Shown here in pieces: positions 1 through 10,688 of a DNA stretch of 64,000 bases (within the stretch, counting starts at the first letter, position 1; every line of letters begins with the position of its first letter). A model generated the notes under the pieces. It had not been told where the DNA came from. It did no database searches and saw only the letters and a list, made by a program, of their open reading frames with translations. Origin of the DNA: Triatoma infestans (lineage: Eukaryota > Arthropoda > Insecta > Hemiptera > Reduviidae). Made by a program: the position numbers and the translations under genes. The stretch spans positions 1 to 64,000 of the forward strand of contig JAAEAF010002782.1 in assembly GCA_011037195.1 (NCBI GenBank), read 5' to 3'.

Positions 1-333
1 TTAAATTAAGAAAGAAAAAAAAAAAGGCTAAAATGTGTTTGTGAAGTGCGATATCATGTTTATTTGTAACTGTTACAAAAAAAAAATAATAATAAGAAAA
101 TGATACCCATTAATTACTCTAGTCATACCTTCACAAGTTTAGCTTGTTGGCATTTTTAAAGGTAAAGATAAGAGCAATTATAAAAACATTGGCAACATTT
201 CATTATAATTTTTGTTATGGCCAAATCTACCACCTTTATAAATGGCGATATCTAAACTTCGATATAAACATCGATGACAGTCGATGCAAGTCAAAATAAA
301 AAATATTTTTTTTGTTTCTGATTTTGAAAATAC
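1..333. other. AT-rich intronic stretch, no gene seen
   Basis: I see no coding signal here. The stretch lies inside the intron that follows the 832-949 protease exon, on the inferred gene model. It ends with the 4-bp target duplication ATAC at 330-333 of the adjoining LTR. Confidence 0.5.
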
Positions 334-428
334 TGTAACGCAGCCAGTGGTGCCATCTAGGAGAGGAAGTAGGAACCTCAAGTTCTCTTAGTGGCCGTTA
401 GGAAGCGCTGGCGACGCGCTCTAGTTAT

Positions 429-461
429 TTCTGGAAGAATTGAGAATATTCTAGAAGATTC
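429..461 (+). promoter_or_regulatory. Heat-shock element array in LTR
   Basis: Seven consecutive 5-bp HSF units alternate in orientation at exact 2-nt spacing: TTC, GAA, ATT (mismatched), GAA, TTC, GAA, TTC. The last four units, GAATATTCTAGAAGATTC at 444-461, are a perfect HSE. The array ends 8 bp before a TATA box. HSF trimers bind three such units in animal heat-shock promoters, so two trimers could fit. Heat induction of this copy is inferred. Confidence 0.85.
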
Positions 462-469
462 TCCTCCGG

Positions 470-478
470 TATAAATAG
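470..478 (+). promoter_or_regulatory. TATA box of the solo LTR
   Basis: The motif TATAAATAG lies just downstream of the heat-shock element array and about 160 bp upstream of AATAAA. Transcription would be expected to start near 500 on the plus strand, antisense to the protease exon at 832-949. Confidence 0.75.
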
Positions 479-831
479 TGGGACCGCAGAGAAGTGCTAA
501 TTACAGAGTTTTCTAATTACAAACGAAGTGTACGTTTGTGGAAAGTGTATAAAACGTGAACAATGTGAACTTTTGTGGTTTAAACTGTGAATTAATTATT
601 ATTGAGTGTTGCATTTTGTAATTTATTGTGTAAAACAATAAATTGGTATTTTCTTTATTGAAGTTTAGAGTATTTTATTTATACGAACCCACTTATAACT
701 AGTTGCAGTAGCTAGTTTAGAGGGAAAACGTTACAATACTGAGACCGTCATAAATATTAGACGTCCAGCTCTAGATATTTATTAAGTGAATGTTAAATGA
801 CTAAATAACATTTTTGTCATAAAATACATAC

Positions 832-949
832 CACAATCACATGTTCTAAGACGGGGTGGTGTTCTTTCGGTAGTTGTTGTGGACGTATTTCTCCTGAACA
901 TTGATAATATTGACTTTCCATCCATCGGTTCATTATCGCTGCTGCATAT
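832..949 (-). CDS. Serine protease gene B, coding exon 2 (linker exon, partial gene)
   Basis: Read on the minus strand, this 118-nt segment is bounded by TTTTTCCAG (953-950) and the donor GTATGT (831-826). It is open for 39 codons from the first base (phase 0) and leaves one base (phase 1). It starts ICSSDNEPMDGK, has a Thr-rich stretch (NTSTTTTERTPPR) and ends LRTCDC plus the first base of a Gly codon. A Cys-x-Cys-Gly linker just before the activation site is typical of secreted insect trypsin-like proteases, where this Cys bridges to the catalytic domain. Its phase matches the end of the 20644-20573 exon, so I join them as one gene with a 19.6-kb intron. The catalytic exons would be left of the window. 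No transcript evidence is available. Confidence 0.7.
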
Positions 950-954
950 CTGGA

Positions 955-1669
955 AAAACATAATATATTATATTACAAAAAAAAATTTTAATATCATTTA
1001 CTGCTGTTAAGAGGAACTGCGCATCGCTACAGTGTGTTATAATGCCATAAACAGGATGTGTCATTACTATCCATGCCAATTAACAGACTTGTTGAAGAAG
1101 CGAGGGATAGTTCATCTAAACCGTGCGTGTCAGTTTCGTAAGGCACATACATTCCTGCCAAACAACAAAGCGAATTATACTACATAAGCGCTCCTCTCAA
1201 CTTGCCAGTGAATTTTAATACATCTAATCTGTACAGCAAAAATTCTTCCAGGTTTCTAATTTTGCATGTTTTAATTATTTCCCATATTCTCGTTTACTGT
1301 CAAAATAATTCTTTTCCTCATTAGTCTAATATTTGTATTTATTATGTTTATTGGTATAATCACCACAAGAATTTACACATAATCTAAGTAGATCCAACCC
1401 ATCGTTCTTCCAACTAAGAGTTCTTTCGTCTATCTTAAAAACCATTGGCCTTGCTTTCTTACAAGAAAATCACAACATGATCATACAAGAATTCAGCCAC
1501 TTTCTTCGAAACATGACGATTCTCTAATAAATGCAATTAATTTGCAATCCAATTTCGTTTTTTGAATATTTGGCATTTTTAAAAGATGTTTTAACCTTTT
1601 CATATAAACAGAGCTCAAATGCTATACAATCAGCTTTCTTAGTATTAAACTTAAAACATGTATTAAACT
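955..1669. other. Intron, nothing recognised
   Basis: AT-rich sequence upstream of the linker exon, inside the long intron of protease gene B. I find no ORF, TIR or repeat structure that I can name. Confidence 0.4.
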
Positions 1670-1678
1670 GTGAAGTTT

Positions 1679-1888
1679 TTTTTTTTTATTAATTTATGGC
1701 GCGTCAACATCTCAGTGCACTGCCAGCCTCCGGACAGTATTCTCTCGCTACAGGCAACACTGTCCATCACCGATCAGTGAGCTGTAGATGCTCTTAGGAA
1801 GAAAAAATCTAAGGGTACCACTGGATTCGAACCTAGGTCTTCCGCGTGGGAGTCCAGTACGCTAACCACTGAGCTAATCCCTCCTCTA
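1679..1888 (-). mobile_element. tRNA-derived SINE
   Basis: Minus-strand head GGATTAGCTCAGTGGTTAG matches a tRNA A box, and GGTTCGAATCC matches the B box about 30 nt later. These pol III promoter parts are followed by a conserved body (a run containing CAGCTCACTG, then GATGTTGACGCG) and an A-rich tail, seen as T's at about 1679-1687. A 9-bp target duplication GTGAAGTTT at 1670-1678 and 1889-1897 shows LINE-type retroposition. Related copies are at 19.8, 22.0, 39.2 and 43.9 kb. Confidence 0.85.
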
Positions 1889-1897
1889 GTGAAGTTT

Positions 1898-2068
1898 GCT
1901 TACAACATTCCAATGTACATTATTATTCAAGTACGTAGAGGACCCATCCACATACTTGAATCATTCATTTTTATTCTTCACACTAAACACCGTACTTATT
2001 GTTAATTTTTTTTTTCACCATTAATATTATTACATGTTTTACTACTTCATTCCTTTTTTTTTTTTTTT
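1898..2068. other. AT-rich spacer
   Basis: Short unassigned spacer between the SINE and the first HINE-like element, ending in the T-tract into which that element is inserted. Confidence 0.3.
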
Positions 2069-3056
2069 ACTTTCTATTAGTCCTAGTAAAAGTGGAAGTA
2101 TTGTAATCGTGTCAAATTTTCGATATCGAGTTTTGACCGGAAATATCTGTTTTGAGGTCCCCTGAGTCCAAAAAAGTGGTTTTTAGAAAATAGTCTGTGT
2201 ATGTGTGTGTGTGTATGTGAACAGCATAGCTCAAAAACGAAAAACTGTAGAAAACTGAAACTTAATATTCTGTTTAGGTATCACCATGCGATCTGACTGT
2301 GCGTTATCTGTCAAAATTCCTCAACCGAAAGTACCATTTTACTAGTGACTTTTTTACTTTTTTGCGTTTTTCTCAAAAATAGCTCCAAGGATTTTCTTTA
2401 AACTTGACACATCAACTACACATACAAGGAGCTACAACTTTTATTTGAAACATTTCTCTGGGAAAATTGATTTAAGGGGCCTTCTGGGGGAGGGGTGGGG
2501 TTAGGTTACCCTCTAAAGTGCTATTTCAGGTTATTACACAATTCGGTCATTTAAATAATGTTAATTAGAATTAAATATGTTGTTGAAATTCCGAGTTTGA
2601 GAAAAATCGGAAAACCGGAAGTGCTTTTGTTTTAACACTTTACTAAATATGATTTTTTCACTTTTTCGCTATTTTCTCAAAAATGGCCCCGACGATTTTC
2701 TTGAAACTACACATATAAACTAAACATTCAAAGATCTACAACTTTTATATAAAACATTTCTCTGGGAAAATTCATTTAAGGGCACTTTTAGGAGAGGGGT
2801 AGGGTTACAGCTTCCTCTAAAGTGGTATCATACTTGATTATACAACTCTATCATCCAAATGAAATTAATTAGAAATAAATAGTTGGCTAAAATTCCGGGT
2901 GTGAAGCAAATAAGTAAACCGGAAGTGCGCTTTTACTGAATAGTTTTTTCAATTTTCGACAAATTTCATTAAATTTGGTACACAAACTATAAAATTTGTC
3001 AATTATAATTTTGAGAACTGGAGTAAGAGAAAGTTGTGTGAGTGTTTCACACCAGC
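2069..3056 (-). mobile_element. HINE-like element, two-core copy 1
   Basis: Full-length copy by comparison with the 3798-4818 copy. The 3' hairpin end is degraded (CTTTCTATTAGTCC) and the 5' end reads CAGCT instead of CAGAT. Both internal cores and the subterminal repeat GGAGTAAGAGAAAGT are present. Its microsatellite is short (TGTGTATGTGTGTGTG). Inserted in a T-tract. Confidence 0.8.
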
Positions 3057-3067
3057 TTTTTTTTATT

Positions 3068-3661
3068 ACTTTCTATTACTCCTAGTAAAAGTGGAAGTAT
3101 TGTAATCGTGTCAAATTTTCGATATCGAGTTTTGACCGGAAATATCTGTTTTGAGGTCCCCTGAGTCCAAAAAAGTTTTGAGGTCCCCTGAGTCCAAAAA
3201 AGTGGTTTTTAGAAAATGGTCTGTGTATGTATGTGAGCGAGCAGCATAGGTCAAAAACCAAAAACCGTAAAAAGTTGAAACTTGATATTCCGTGTAGGTA
3301 TCACCTGGCATCTGACGGTGCATTATCTGTCAAAATTCTTCAACCGGAAGTACCATTTTACTAGTTGTTTTTTTTTTCTATTTTTTTTTGCGTTTTTCAC
3401 AAAAGTGGCTCCGACGATTTTCTTCGAACTTGGTCGCTGTGAATCTCTAAAATGCTATCAATAGTTGATTATACAATTCTATCATTCAAATAAAATTTAT
3501 TAGAAATAAATAGATGGCCAAAATTCCAAGTTTCAAGAAAATTAATAAACCGGAAGTGCTCTTTTACTGAACAGTTTTTTTTTTTTTTTTTTCAGTTTTT
3601 GACGAATTTAATTTTGAGAATCGGAGAACAAGAGAAAGTTGTGTGAGTGTTTCACATGAGA
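3068..3661 (-). mobile_element. HINE-like element, one-core copy 2
   Basis: Begins 11 bp after copy 1 ends. A 27-bp block (3149-3175) around TGAGGTCCCCTGAGTCC is duplicated in tandem at 3176-3202. The first core is joined to the second near 3431, leaving about 210 bp between the CCGGAAGT motifs instead of about 580. This is an internal deletion between the two cores. Confidence 0.75.
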
Positions 3662-3684
3662 TTTTTTTTTTTTTTTTTTTTTTT

Positions 3685-3790
3685 ACTTTATACTGGTAGA
3701 GGAACTATTGCGATTGTCAAATTTTTCAAATTGAATTTTCACTAGAAATACACGTTTTGAGGTTTTCTCTGAAATCTGAAAATGTGTTTT
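3685..3790 (-). mobile_element. Decayed HINE-like 3' fragment
   Basis: About 100 bp resembling only the hairpin-proximal end of the family (TTTCACTAGAAATACACGTTTTGAGG), trapped between two T-tracts and two better copies. Divergence suggests an old insertion. Confidence 0.5.
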
Positions 3791-3797
3791 TTTTTTT

Positions 3798-4818
3798 ACT
3801 TTCTCTTACTCCTAGTAAGAGGAAGTATTGTAATCGTGTCAAATTTTCGATATCGAGTTTTCACCGGAAATATCCGTTTTGAGGTCCCCTGAGTCCAAAA
3901 AAGTGGTTTTTAGCGAATGGTCTGTGTGTGTGTGTGTGTGTCTGTGTGTGTGTCTGTGTGTGTGTCTGTGTGTGTGTCTGTGTGTGTGTATGTATGTGAA
4001 CAGCATAGCTCAAAAACGAAAAATCGTAGAAAGTTCAAACTTGACATTACGTTTAGGTATCACCATGGGATCTGACGGTGCGTTATGTGTCAATATTCCT
4101 CAACCGGAAGTACCACTTTACTAGTTGTTTTTTTTACGTTTTTGCAATTTTCTCAAAAATGGCTCCGAATATTTTCTTTAAACTTGGTATATCAACTACA
4201 CATACAAAGAGCTACAACTTTTATTTGAAACATTTCTCCAGGAAAATTCATTTAAGGGCACTTCTAGGGGAGGGGTGGGGTTAGGTTTTCATCTTAACTG
4301 CTGTTTCAGTATATTAGACAATTCTGTCATATAAATAATGTTAATTAGAATTAAATGTGTTGTTGAAATTCCGAGTTTGAAAAAAAAATAGATAACCGGA
4401 AGTGCGTTTTTACTGAAATATAATTTTCAGTTTTCTGGTATTTTCTCGAAAATGGCTCCAACGATTTTCTTTAAACCAGCGTTGTTAACTATACATATAA
4501 AGAGCTACAACTTTTATTTGAAACTTTTCCCCTGATAAATTCATTTAAGGGGACTTTTGGGGGAGGGGGGTTATGTTTTTCTTTAAAATGCTATCACAGT
4601 TGATTATACAATTCTGTCATCCAAATTGAAATAACTAGAAATTAATATATGACCCAAATTCCGAGTTTCAAGGAAATTAGTAAACCGGACAGTTTTACTG
4701 GACAGTGTTTTCACTTTTCGACGAATTTCATTAAATTTGGTACACTAACTATAAAATTTGTCAATTATAATTTTGAGTACTGGAGTAAGAGAAAGTTGTG
4801 TGAGTGTTTCACACCAGA
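3798..4818 (-). mobile_element. HINE-like (Helentron-associated-type) element, best reference copy
   Basis: Structure on the minus strand, 5' to 3': a TCTGGTGTGAAACACTCACAC terminus holding the palindrome GTGTGA/TCACAC; the subterminal repeat ACTTTCTCTTACTCC (complement at 4782-4796); two cores bounded by CCGG at about 4685, 4396 and 4104 (289 and 292 bp); a TG/GTCT microsatellite (about 3920-3990); and a 3' hairpin CTCTTACT-3-nt loop-AGTAAGAG (3803-3821) followed by the second copy of the subterminal repeat. No protein is encoded. Subterminal inverted repeats, a central microsatellite, a 3' hairpin and insertion in A/T runs without obvious target duplication match Helentron-type rolling-circle non-autonomous elements (DINE-1-like). 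A foldback or MITE-like alternative is less likely. Confidence 0.75.
3919..3990. repeat. TG/GTCT microsatellite inside HINE-like copy
   Basis: Alternating (TG)n and TCTG blocks, then TATGTATG. The same site holds repeats of different length and motif in every other copy, so it is a built-in hypervariable part of the family and not a chance microsatellite. Confidence 0.85.
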
Positions 4819-5088
4819 TTTTTTTTTTTAGAAATGGTGTGTACATGTATGTATATTCCGTTGTTATTATCAACATGATGGGATTGGGAGAACGTTATCT
4901 GTCAAAATTCCTCAACTAAGAAGTACCAATTTTACTTGGATAGGTTTTTCATTTTCTAGAATAGAGTTCCAACGATTTTCTTTAAACGTTTTATACTTTT
5001 ATATATATTTTTTTTTAATTTAGTTCTTATTGTTTCTTATATGAAACATTTTTCCGGGAAAATTAATTTAAGTGATTTTTGGGGAGGG

Positions 5089-5133
<45 letters not shown>

Positions 5134-5160
5134 CGTAATTATGCTTTCTTCTAAAGTACT
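4819..5160 (-). mobile_element. Decayed HINE-like fragment with long GT run
   Basis: Recognisable pieces of the family remain (CTGTCAAAATTCCTCAAC, ACGATTTTCTTTAAAC, GGGAAAATTAATTTAAG). A (GT)n tract of about 40 bp lies at 5092-5131, where intact copies have GGGGAGGGGTGGGGTT. Confidence 0.5.
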
Positions 5161-5329
5161 AGTTTAGTTTATTATACGATTATGTCATCTATATAATATT
5201 ATAAATGATACGTGTACAGAATATAAATTAAAAACAAAAAAGTGTTTATTTTATTACTGTTGAATATTAACTATTTATATCACAAGTTTTTGTTGAGTTC
5301 TTTTTTATACAATTTTATTGCTATTTATT

Positions 5330-5361
<32 letters not shown>

Positions 5362-5581
5362 TTTGTGTTATTTATTATTCTTCTTTAACTACCGTATATT
5401 ATAGTAATATGAATAATAATTACACAATACTGATGCATGATCATAAATATATGAAAATATTATAAAGGTGGGGGTTATTTTACCTTTCTTTGTTGAGTCA
5501 TTGTTATTTTTTTTTTTTTTTTATTTTATTATATTGCAATTAATGTTGATTTTTTTTTTAAGTTTTTTTTTTTTTTTTTTT
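5161..5581. other. AT-rich spacer, no gene
   Basis: Low-complexity A and T runs. I see nothing else. Confidence 0.4.
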
Positions 5582-6577
5582 ACTTTTTCTTACTCCTCCT
5601 AGTATTGTAATCGACTCAAATTTTCGATATCGAGTTTTCACCGGAAATATCCGTTTTTAAGATCCCTGGAGACCAAAAAAGTGATTTTTAGAAAAAGGTG
5701 TGTGCGTGTGTGTATGTATGTATGTATGTATGTGAACAGCATAGCTCAAACACCCAAAAATTGTATAAAGTTCAAACTTGATATTCCGTTTTAGGTATCA
5801 CCATGGGATCCGGACAAGTGGGTCATCTGTCAAAATTCCTCAACCGGAAGTACCACTTTACTTGTTGCTTTTTTTTTTTTTACTTTTTTTCATTTTTCTC
5901 AAAAATGGATCCGACGATTTTCTTCAAACATGGTATATCCACTACACATACAAAGAGCTACAACTTTTATTTGAAATATTTCTCCGTGAAAATACACTTA
6001 AGGGCAGTTTTGGAGGAGGAAGGGGTGGGGTTAGGTTTTTCATCTAAAGTGCTATTTCAATTTATTAAACAATTCTGTCATCTCTAAATAATGTTAATTA
6101 AAATTGAATATGTTGTTGAAATTCCGAGTTTCAAAAAAATTCTTATAACCGGAAGTGCGTTTACATTACCACTTTACTAAATGATTTTTTTTCACTTTTT
6201 CGCGATTTTTTCAAAAATATCTCAGACGATTTTGTTGAAACTTCGTATATAGACTAAACATACAATGATCTACAACTTTTATCAAAAACATTTATCTGGG
6301 AAAATTCTTTTAAGGGCACTTTTAGGGGAGGGTGGGGTTAGATTTTCATCAAAGTTGATTATACAATTCTATCATCCAACCATAATTAGTTAGAAATAAA
6401 TAGATGGCTGAAATTCCGAGTTTAAAGAAAATTAGTAAACCGGAAGTGCGCTTTTACCGGATAGTTTTTTCAGTTTTCGACGAATTTCATTAAATTTGGT
6501 ACACAAACTATAAAATTTGTCAATTATCATTTTGAGAACTGGAGTTAGAGAAAGTTGTGTGAGTGTTTCACACCAGA
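5582..6577 (-). mobile_element. HINE-like element, two-core copy 3
   Basis: Complete copy with both cores. The 3' hairpin is lost through a deletion (CTTACTCCTCCTAGTATTG). The microsatellite is TGTGTGCGTGTG followed by (TATG)n. The 5' end CACACCAGATTTT is intact. Confidence 0.8.
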
Positions 6578-6754
6578 TTTTTTTATTTTTTTTAAATCAA
6601 TTTTAAAACGGATCATTTTCAAATATATATGATCATATATCAAAATAATGAAATATTCACATGAAGAAAAATATTCAACAAAAATTTATTCGAAGATCAG
6701 GAAGTTGAAAGTTTTCTTTCTCATTTGTCGGTCCTTCATCCAAAAACAATAAAA

Positions 6755-7653
6755 TTTTGGTGTGAAACACTCACACAACTTTCTCTTACTCCAATTCTCA
6801 AAATTATAATTGACAAATTTTGTAATTTGTGTACCAAATTTAATGAAATTCGTCGAAAACTGAAAAAAAAACCTGTTCAGCGCACTTCCGGTTTGGAATT
6901 TTGGCCATCTATTTATTTCTAATTAATTTTGTTTGGATGGTAGAATTGTATGATCAACTATGATAGATAGCACTTTATAGCAAAACATAACCCCCACCCA
7001 TAAAAGTGCCCTTTTATGAATATTCCCTGGGAAATGTTTTTAATAGTTTATATAGGAAGTTTCAAGAAAATCGCGAAAAAAATCATTTAGTAAAGTGGTA
7101 AAGTAAACGCTCTTCCGGTTATCCGATTTTTTTCAAACAAGGAATTTCAACAACATATTTAATTCTAATTCACATTATTTAGATGACAGAATTGTCTAAT
7201 AAACAGAAATAGCATTTTAGATGAAAAACTAATCCTACGCCTTCCCTAAAAGTGCCCTTAAATGAATGCCCAGAGAAATGTTTTAAATAAAAGATGTAGC
7301 TCATTGTATGTGTAGTTGATATACCAAGTTTAAAAAAAAAAACGTCGGAGCCATTTTTGAGAAAATTGCAAAAAAAAAAAAAAAAAACTAGTAAAGTAGT
7401 ACTTCCGGTTGAGGAATTTTGACTGTATAACATACTATCAGATCCCATGGTGATACCTAAACGGAATATCAAGTCTCAACTTTTTACGATTTTTCGTTTT
7501 TGAGCTATGCTGTTCACATACTTACACACAGACCATTTGCTAAAAATCACTTTTTTGACTCAAGGGACCTCAAAACGGATATTTCCGGTGAAAACTCGAT
7601 ATCGAAAATTTGACACGATTACAATACTTCCTCTTACTAGGAGTAAGAGAAAC
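6755..7653 (+). mobile_element. HINE-like element, two-core copy 4
   Basis: Plus-strand orientation, starting GGTGTGAAACACTCACAC and ending at the hairpin CCTCTTACTAGGAGTAAGAG. Cores are shortened by small deletions. The microsatellite is nearly absent (CACATACTTACACACAG). Confidence 0.8.
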
Positions 7654-8645
7654 TATCAAGAGACTTATCACTGCAATTGGAACAAGAGGGTTTATATATA
7701 CCGAATTATTACTGCTGCTATTATTGCAGAAAAAAATCAGAATTAAACTAAATCTCAACTATTGAAATTTAAAAAATATTTAGTTTATAAAACTGTTGTG
7801 GCGTCACGTAACAGAAAATAAAATAGTAAAATTATAATTCAATATCCATGTTTGAACATATCCTTACAACTTTTCTTACAATCATTCACCATAATAACAT
7901 TCAGAAAATGCTTAAGACAATAAATACGTAAAGTAATCCTATTTTTTTCATTAACACAACTAGAGGCTACATTAGAATCAGTGTTGCCATACAACAAAAC
8001 AAAATCCCTTCTAGCGCCCCCACCCCTTTCCAGTAGCTAAATTCCTAACAACTATAAAATATTGAATACTAACATAAGAAGCGTTCTTACAAAAATTGTA
8101 TTCCTTTTTTGAATTTATTAAAAACTATACTTTTAACTTGTGATATACTATTACCAAGTGTCAAGGAAATGGGGTGTGCTAAGGTTTATAAAGGGCTAGG
8201 AGTGGGGATGGGAAAACCGTGTCTTATTATTGTTGTGTGTTGTTTAGGAAATTCCTAAGAGACTGTTATAATTGACGGTTAGGTTTAGATTATTTAAGAT
8301 TGCATTGGAACTAATCTGCTGATGGTAATGTATTTACTTTCACCGCTATATAACGGTACTTCCATTCTTAGTCAAGCCCTAGAATCAGATGGGTAGGTTA
8401 ATGAGTGCGGTGGTATACATTGCTTATAATAAAGTCATCAGTTACTTACTGTCAGAGTAATTATTGTAGTCCTCACTATTATTATTCATATACGAGTATA
8501 TCGAACATTTTGCAGTCAAATTAAACCATTTACCAATAAAAAAAAAATCGAAATGAAGTAAATAAGTTTCGATTAAATGAAGATTAAATTGGATGATGTT
8601 TCAAAATTTTAAAAAAATGAGGTTATAGATTAGTTCAGAAAAAAA
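7654..8645. other. AT-rich non-coding stretch
   Basis: No gene or clear repeat boundary. A (T)-rich stretch and a possible old repeat near 8340-8470 are not assignable from the sequence alone. Confidence 0.35.
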
Positions 8646-9333
8646 TCTGTTGTGAAACACTCACACAACTTTCTCTTACTCCAGTTCTCAAAATTATAAT
8701 TGATAAATTTTATATTTTGTGTACCAAATATAACGAAATTCATTTAACGATAACTGAAAAAAACTGTTCAGTAAGAGCGCACTTCCGGTTTACTAAATTT
8801 CTTAAAACTCGGAATTTTAGTCATCTATTTATTTGTAATTCATTTTGTTTGGACGATAGAAATGTATAATCAACTGTGATAGCACTTTAGAGAAAAACAT
8901 AACCCCAAGCAACCCTCCCCTAAAAGTGCTTAATGGGGGGGAATTTTCCAGAAAAAATGTTTAAATAAAAGTTGTAATCTTTGTATGTTTAGTTTTATAA
9001 TAAGAGTTTCAAGAAAATCGTCCGGAGAAATTTTGAGAAAAATCACAACAATGTAAAAAAAAACACTTGTAAAGTGGTTACTTCCGGTTTGAGGAATTTT
9101 TACAGATAACTAAACTGTCAATCCATGTGATACCTAAACGGAATATCAGTTTCACTTTGCTACGTTTTTCATTATTTTGAGACTATGCTGTTCACGCATA
9201 CACTACTTTTTGCTAAAAACCACTTTTTTAGACTCAGGGGACCTCAAAACGGATATTTCCGGTGAAAACTCGATATCGAAAATTTGACACGATTACAATA
9301 CTTCCTCCTTCCTTATTAGGAGTAAGAGAAAGT
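8646..9333 (+). mobile_element. HINE-like element, one-core copy 5
   Basis: Starts TCTGTTGTGAAACACTCACAC and ends TTAGGAGTAAGAGAAAGT. Only one core is present, like the copy at 3068-3661, but with different breakpoints. Confidence 0.8.
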
Positions 9334-9736
9334 AAAAATATTAATTTTGATTATAATGTGATTAAAAATGTTCACAATGAACAGAAAAAAAGGTAACAAA
9401 CTGGTGTTTAGACAAGATTAAATTGTGGTTCAAAAGTTTCAAAATTGGGAAATATTTGAATAAAAAAAAAAAAAGAAGTTTATTTTGATGGCGAAAGTGT
9501 TCAACTTGTTGAAAATAAGTGATGATTTGGTTCAAAAAACAAAACAAAAAAAAATTAATGCTGTAGTTAAGTGTTTAAAATTGTTCAGAAATAGACATTG
9601 GTTAAAAAAAAAAGGTTTATTTGGCTAGAAAATGGTTATAATATAGTTATTATAGCATAACAATAAGTTCCCCACTTTAATTTACTATTTAAACGGCTAA
9701 AATCAACATAATATTGGATTAAAATAATTATTATTT
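9334..9736. other. Unassigned AT-rich stretch
   Basis: Repetitive wording around TTGGTTCAAAAAACAAAAC suggests an old simple or tandem repeat, but no unit is clear. No gene. Confidence 0.3.
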
Positions 9737-9990
9737 TACTTTCTGTTACTCCCCTAGTATGGGAAAATATTGCACAATTGTGCCAAATTTTTGAAGTTCA
9801 ATTTTCACCAATAATTATACTCTGTTTTGATGTTGTGTCTGATTTCGTAAAAAAATGTTTTCAGCTATCTGATCTGTATGTCTGCGTATGTGCGTAAAAC
9901 AAAATATCTTAAAAACGTGACAAGATCGCACGAAGATTAAACTTGTTAGTTTTAGAGTTTTTTTTCTCTAATACGATTTAATCAGTTTTG
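9737..9990 (-). mobile_element. Decayed HINE-like 3' end
   Basis: ACTTTCTGTTACTCCCCTAG and downstream words (TTTTCACC, TGTATGTCTGCGTATGTG) correspond to the hairpin and microsatellite end of the family, with strong divergence. Confidence 0.55.
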
Positions 9991-10683
9991 GAATAAATAT
10001 ATTACTTGCATCAGATATAAACGTATCATTTTTTTATTAGAAACATTTTCCCAACAGATTCGTGGTTTCTCCGGAATGTGTGAAAATTTCAAATAGATAG
10101 ATATATGGATAGAGAGAGAGATATAGTATAAGAGAGACTATTTTTTGGATAATTACAATATTTTTTAATCATCTGTAATTTTAAGTGAAAATAGTTTCAA
10201 AAAGTGCTGTGTCTAAAAGGTTTATTAAAATACAAGTTGCCACTTTCTAGTAACAGTGTAGTTAATATTCTATACCACGTTTGTTGCAGCTGATGTTTTT
10301 TTATTCATTGATGGTCCGAAACCTACTCTCCAAGAAATAAAAAATAAATATTTATACCATTTATTTACAAGAAGTAAGGCTACACTGTGTAAATAATATA
10401 GGGTTTAGTTTGTTTTCATAGTGTGTTTTCACACTTGTAATTATTCTGTTGACCCCTCCCTTAAAAAAAATTAAAAAATCTGGTTAGTATCATTCAACTG
10501 TCTCTTTAGTACAGATTATTACAATTGTAAGTGATAAATTTTAGTTACGCGTAACTCATATATCCCCCAAAACATCTGAAATAATTTTTTTCTGCTAGCG
10601 TGACGATTTATTACACTAAATTTAGTGAAGAAAGTTCATACAGAAGTGATTTACGCACTACCGGCAAGCCAGGAATAGGAATG
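9991..10683. other. Non-coding stretch
   Basis: Contains short GATA and GA runs near 10085-10130. Nothing coding. Its right edge, from about 10645, resembles a decayed I-like retroelement that continues after the solo LTR at 10689-11014. Confidence 0.35.
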
Positions 10684-10688
10684 GGATG

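Larger units (their letters stand above)
334..735 (+). mobile_element. Solo LTR of a retrotransposon, 402 bp, with heat-shock promoter
   Basis: The element begins TGTAACG and ends CGTTACA, a perfect 7-bp terminal inverted repeat of the TG...CA type. It is flanked by the direct repeat ATAC at 330-333 and 736-739, a 4-bp target duplication as made by LTR-retrotransposon integrases. Inside are a heat-shock element array (429-461), a TATA box (470-478) and a poly(A) signal AATAAA (637-642), giving a U3-R-U5 order on the plus strand. No gag, pol or second LTR is present, so it is a solo LTR left by recombination. It sits in a protease intron, antisense to the gene and about 95 bp from the splice donor of the 832-949 exon. 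The 4-bp duplication suits the Ty3/gypsy group, but the group is not proven. Confidence 0.85.

Noticed and set aside
3879..4124. Open frames of 60-97 codons within HINE-like copies (for example 3879-4124, 5803-6087, 7472-7179, 14537-14725, 37658-37906)
   Set aside because: The same frames recur in each copy only because the repeat does. They are broken differently and hold Val-Cys or Tyr-Thr runs from microsatellites. No protein family is recognisable.
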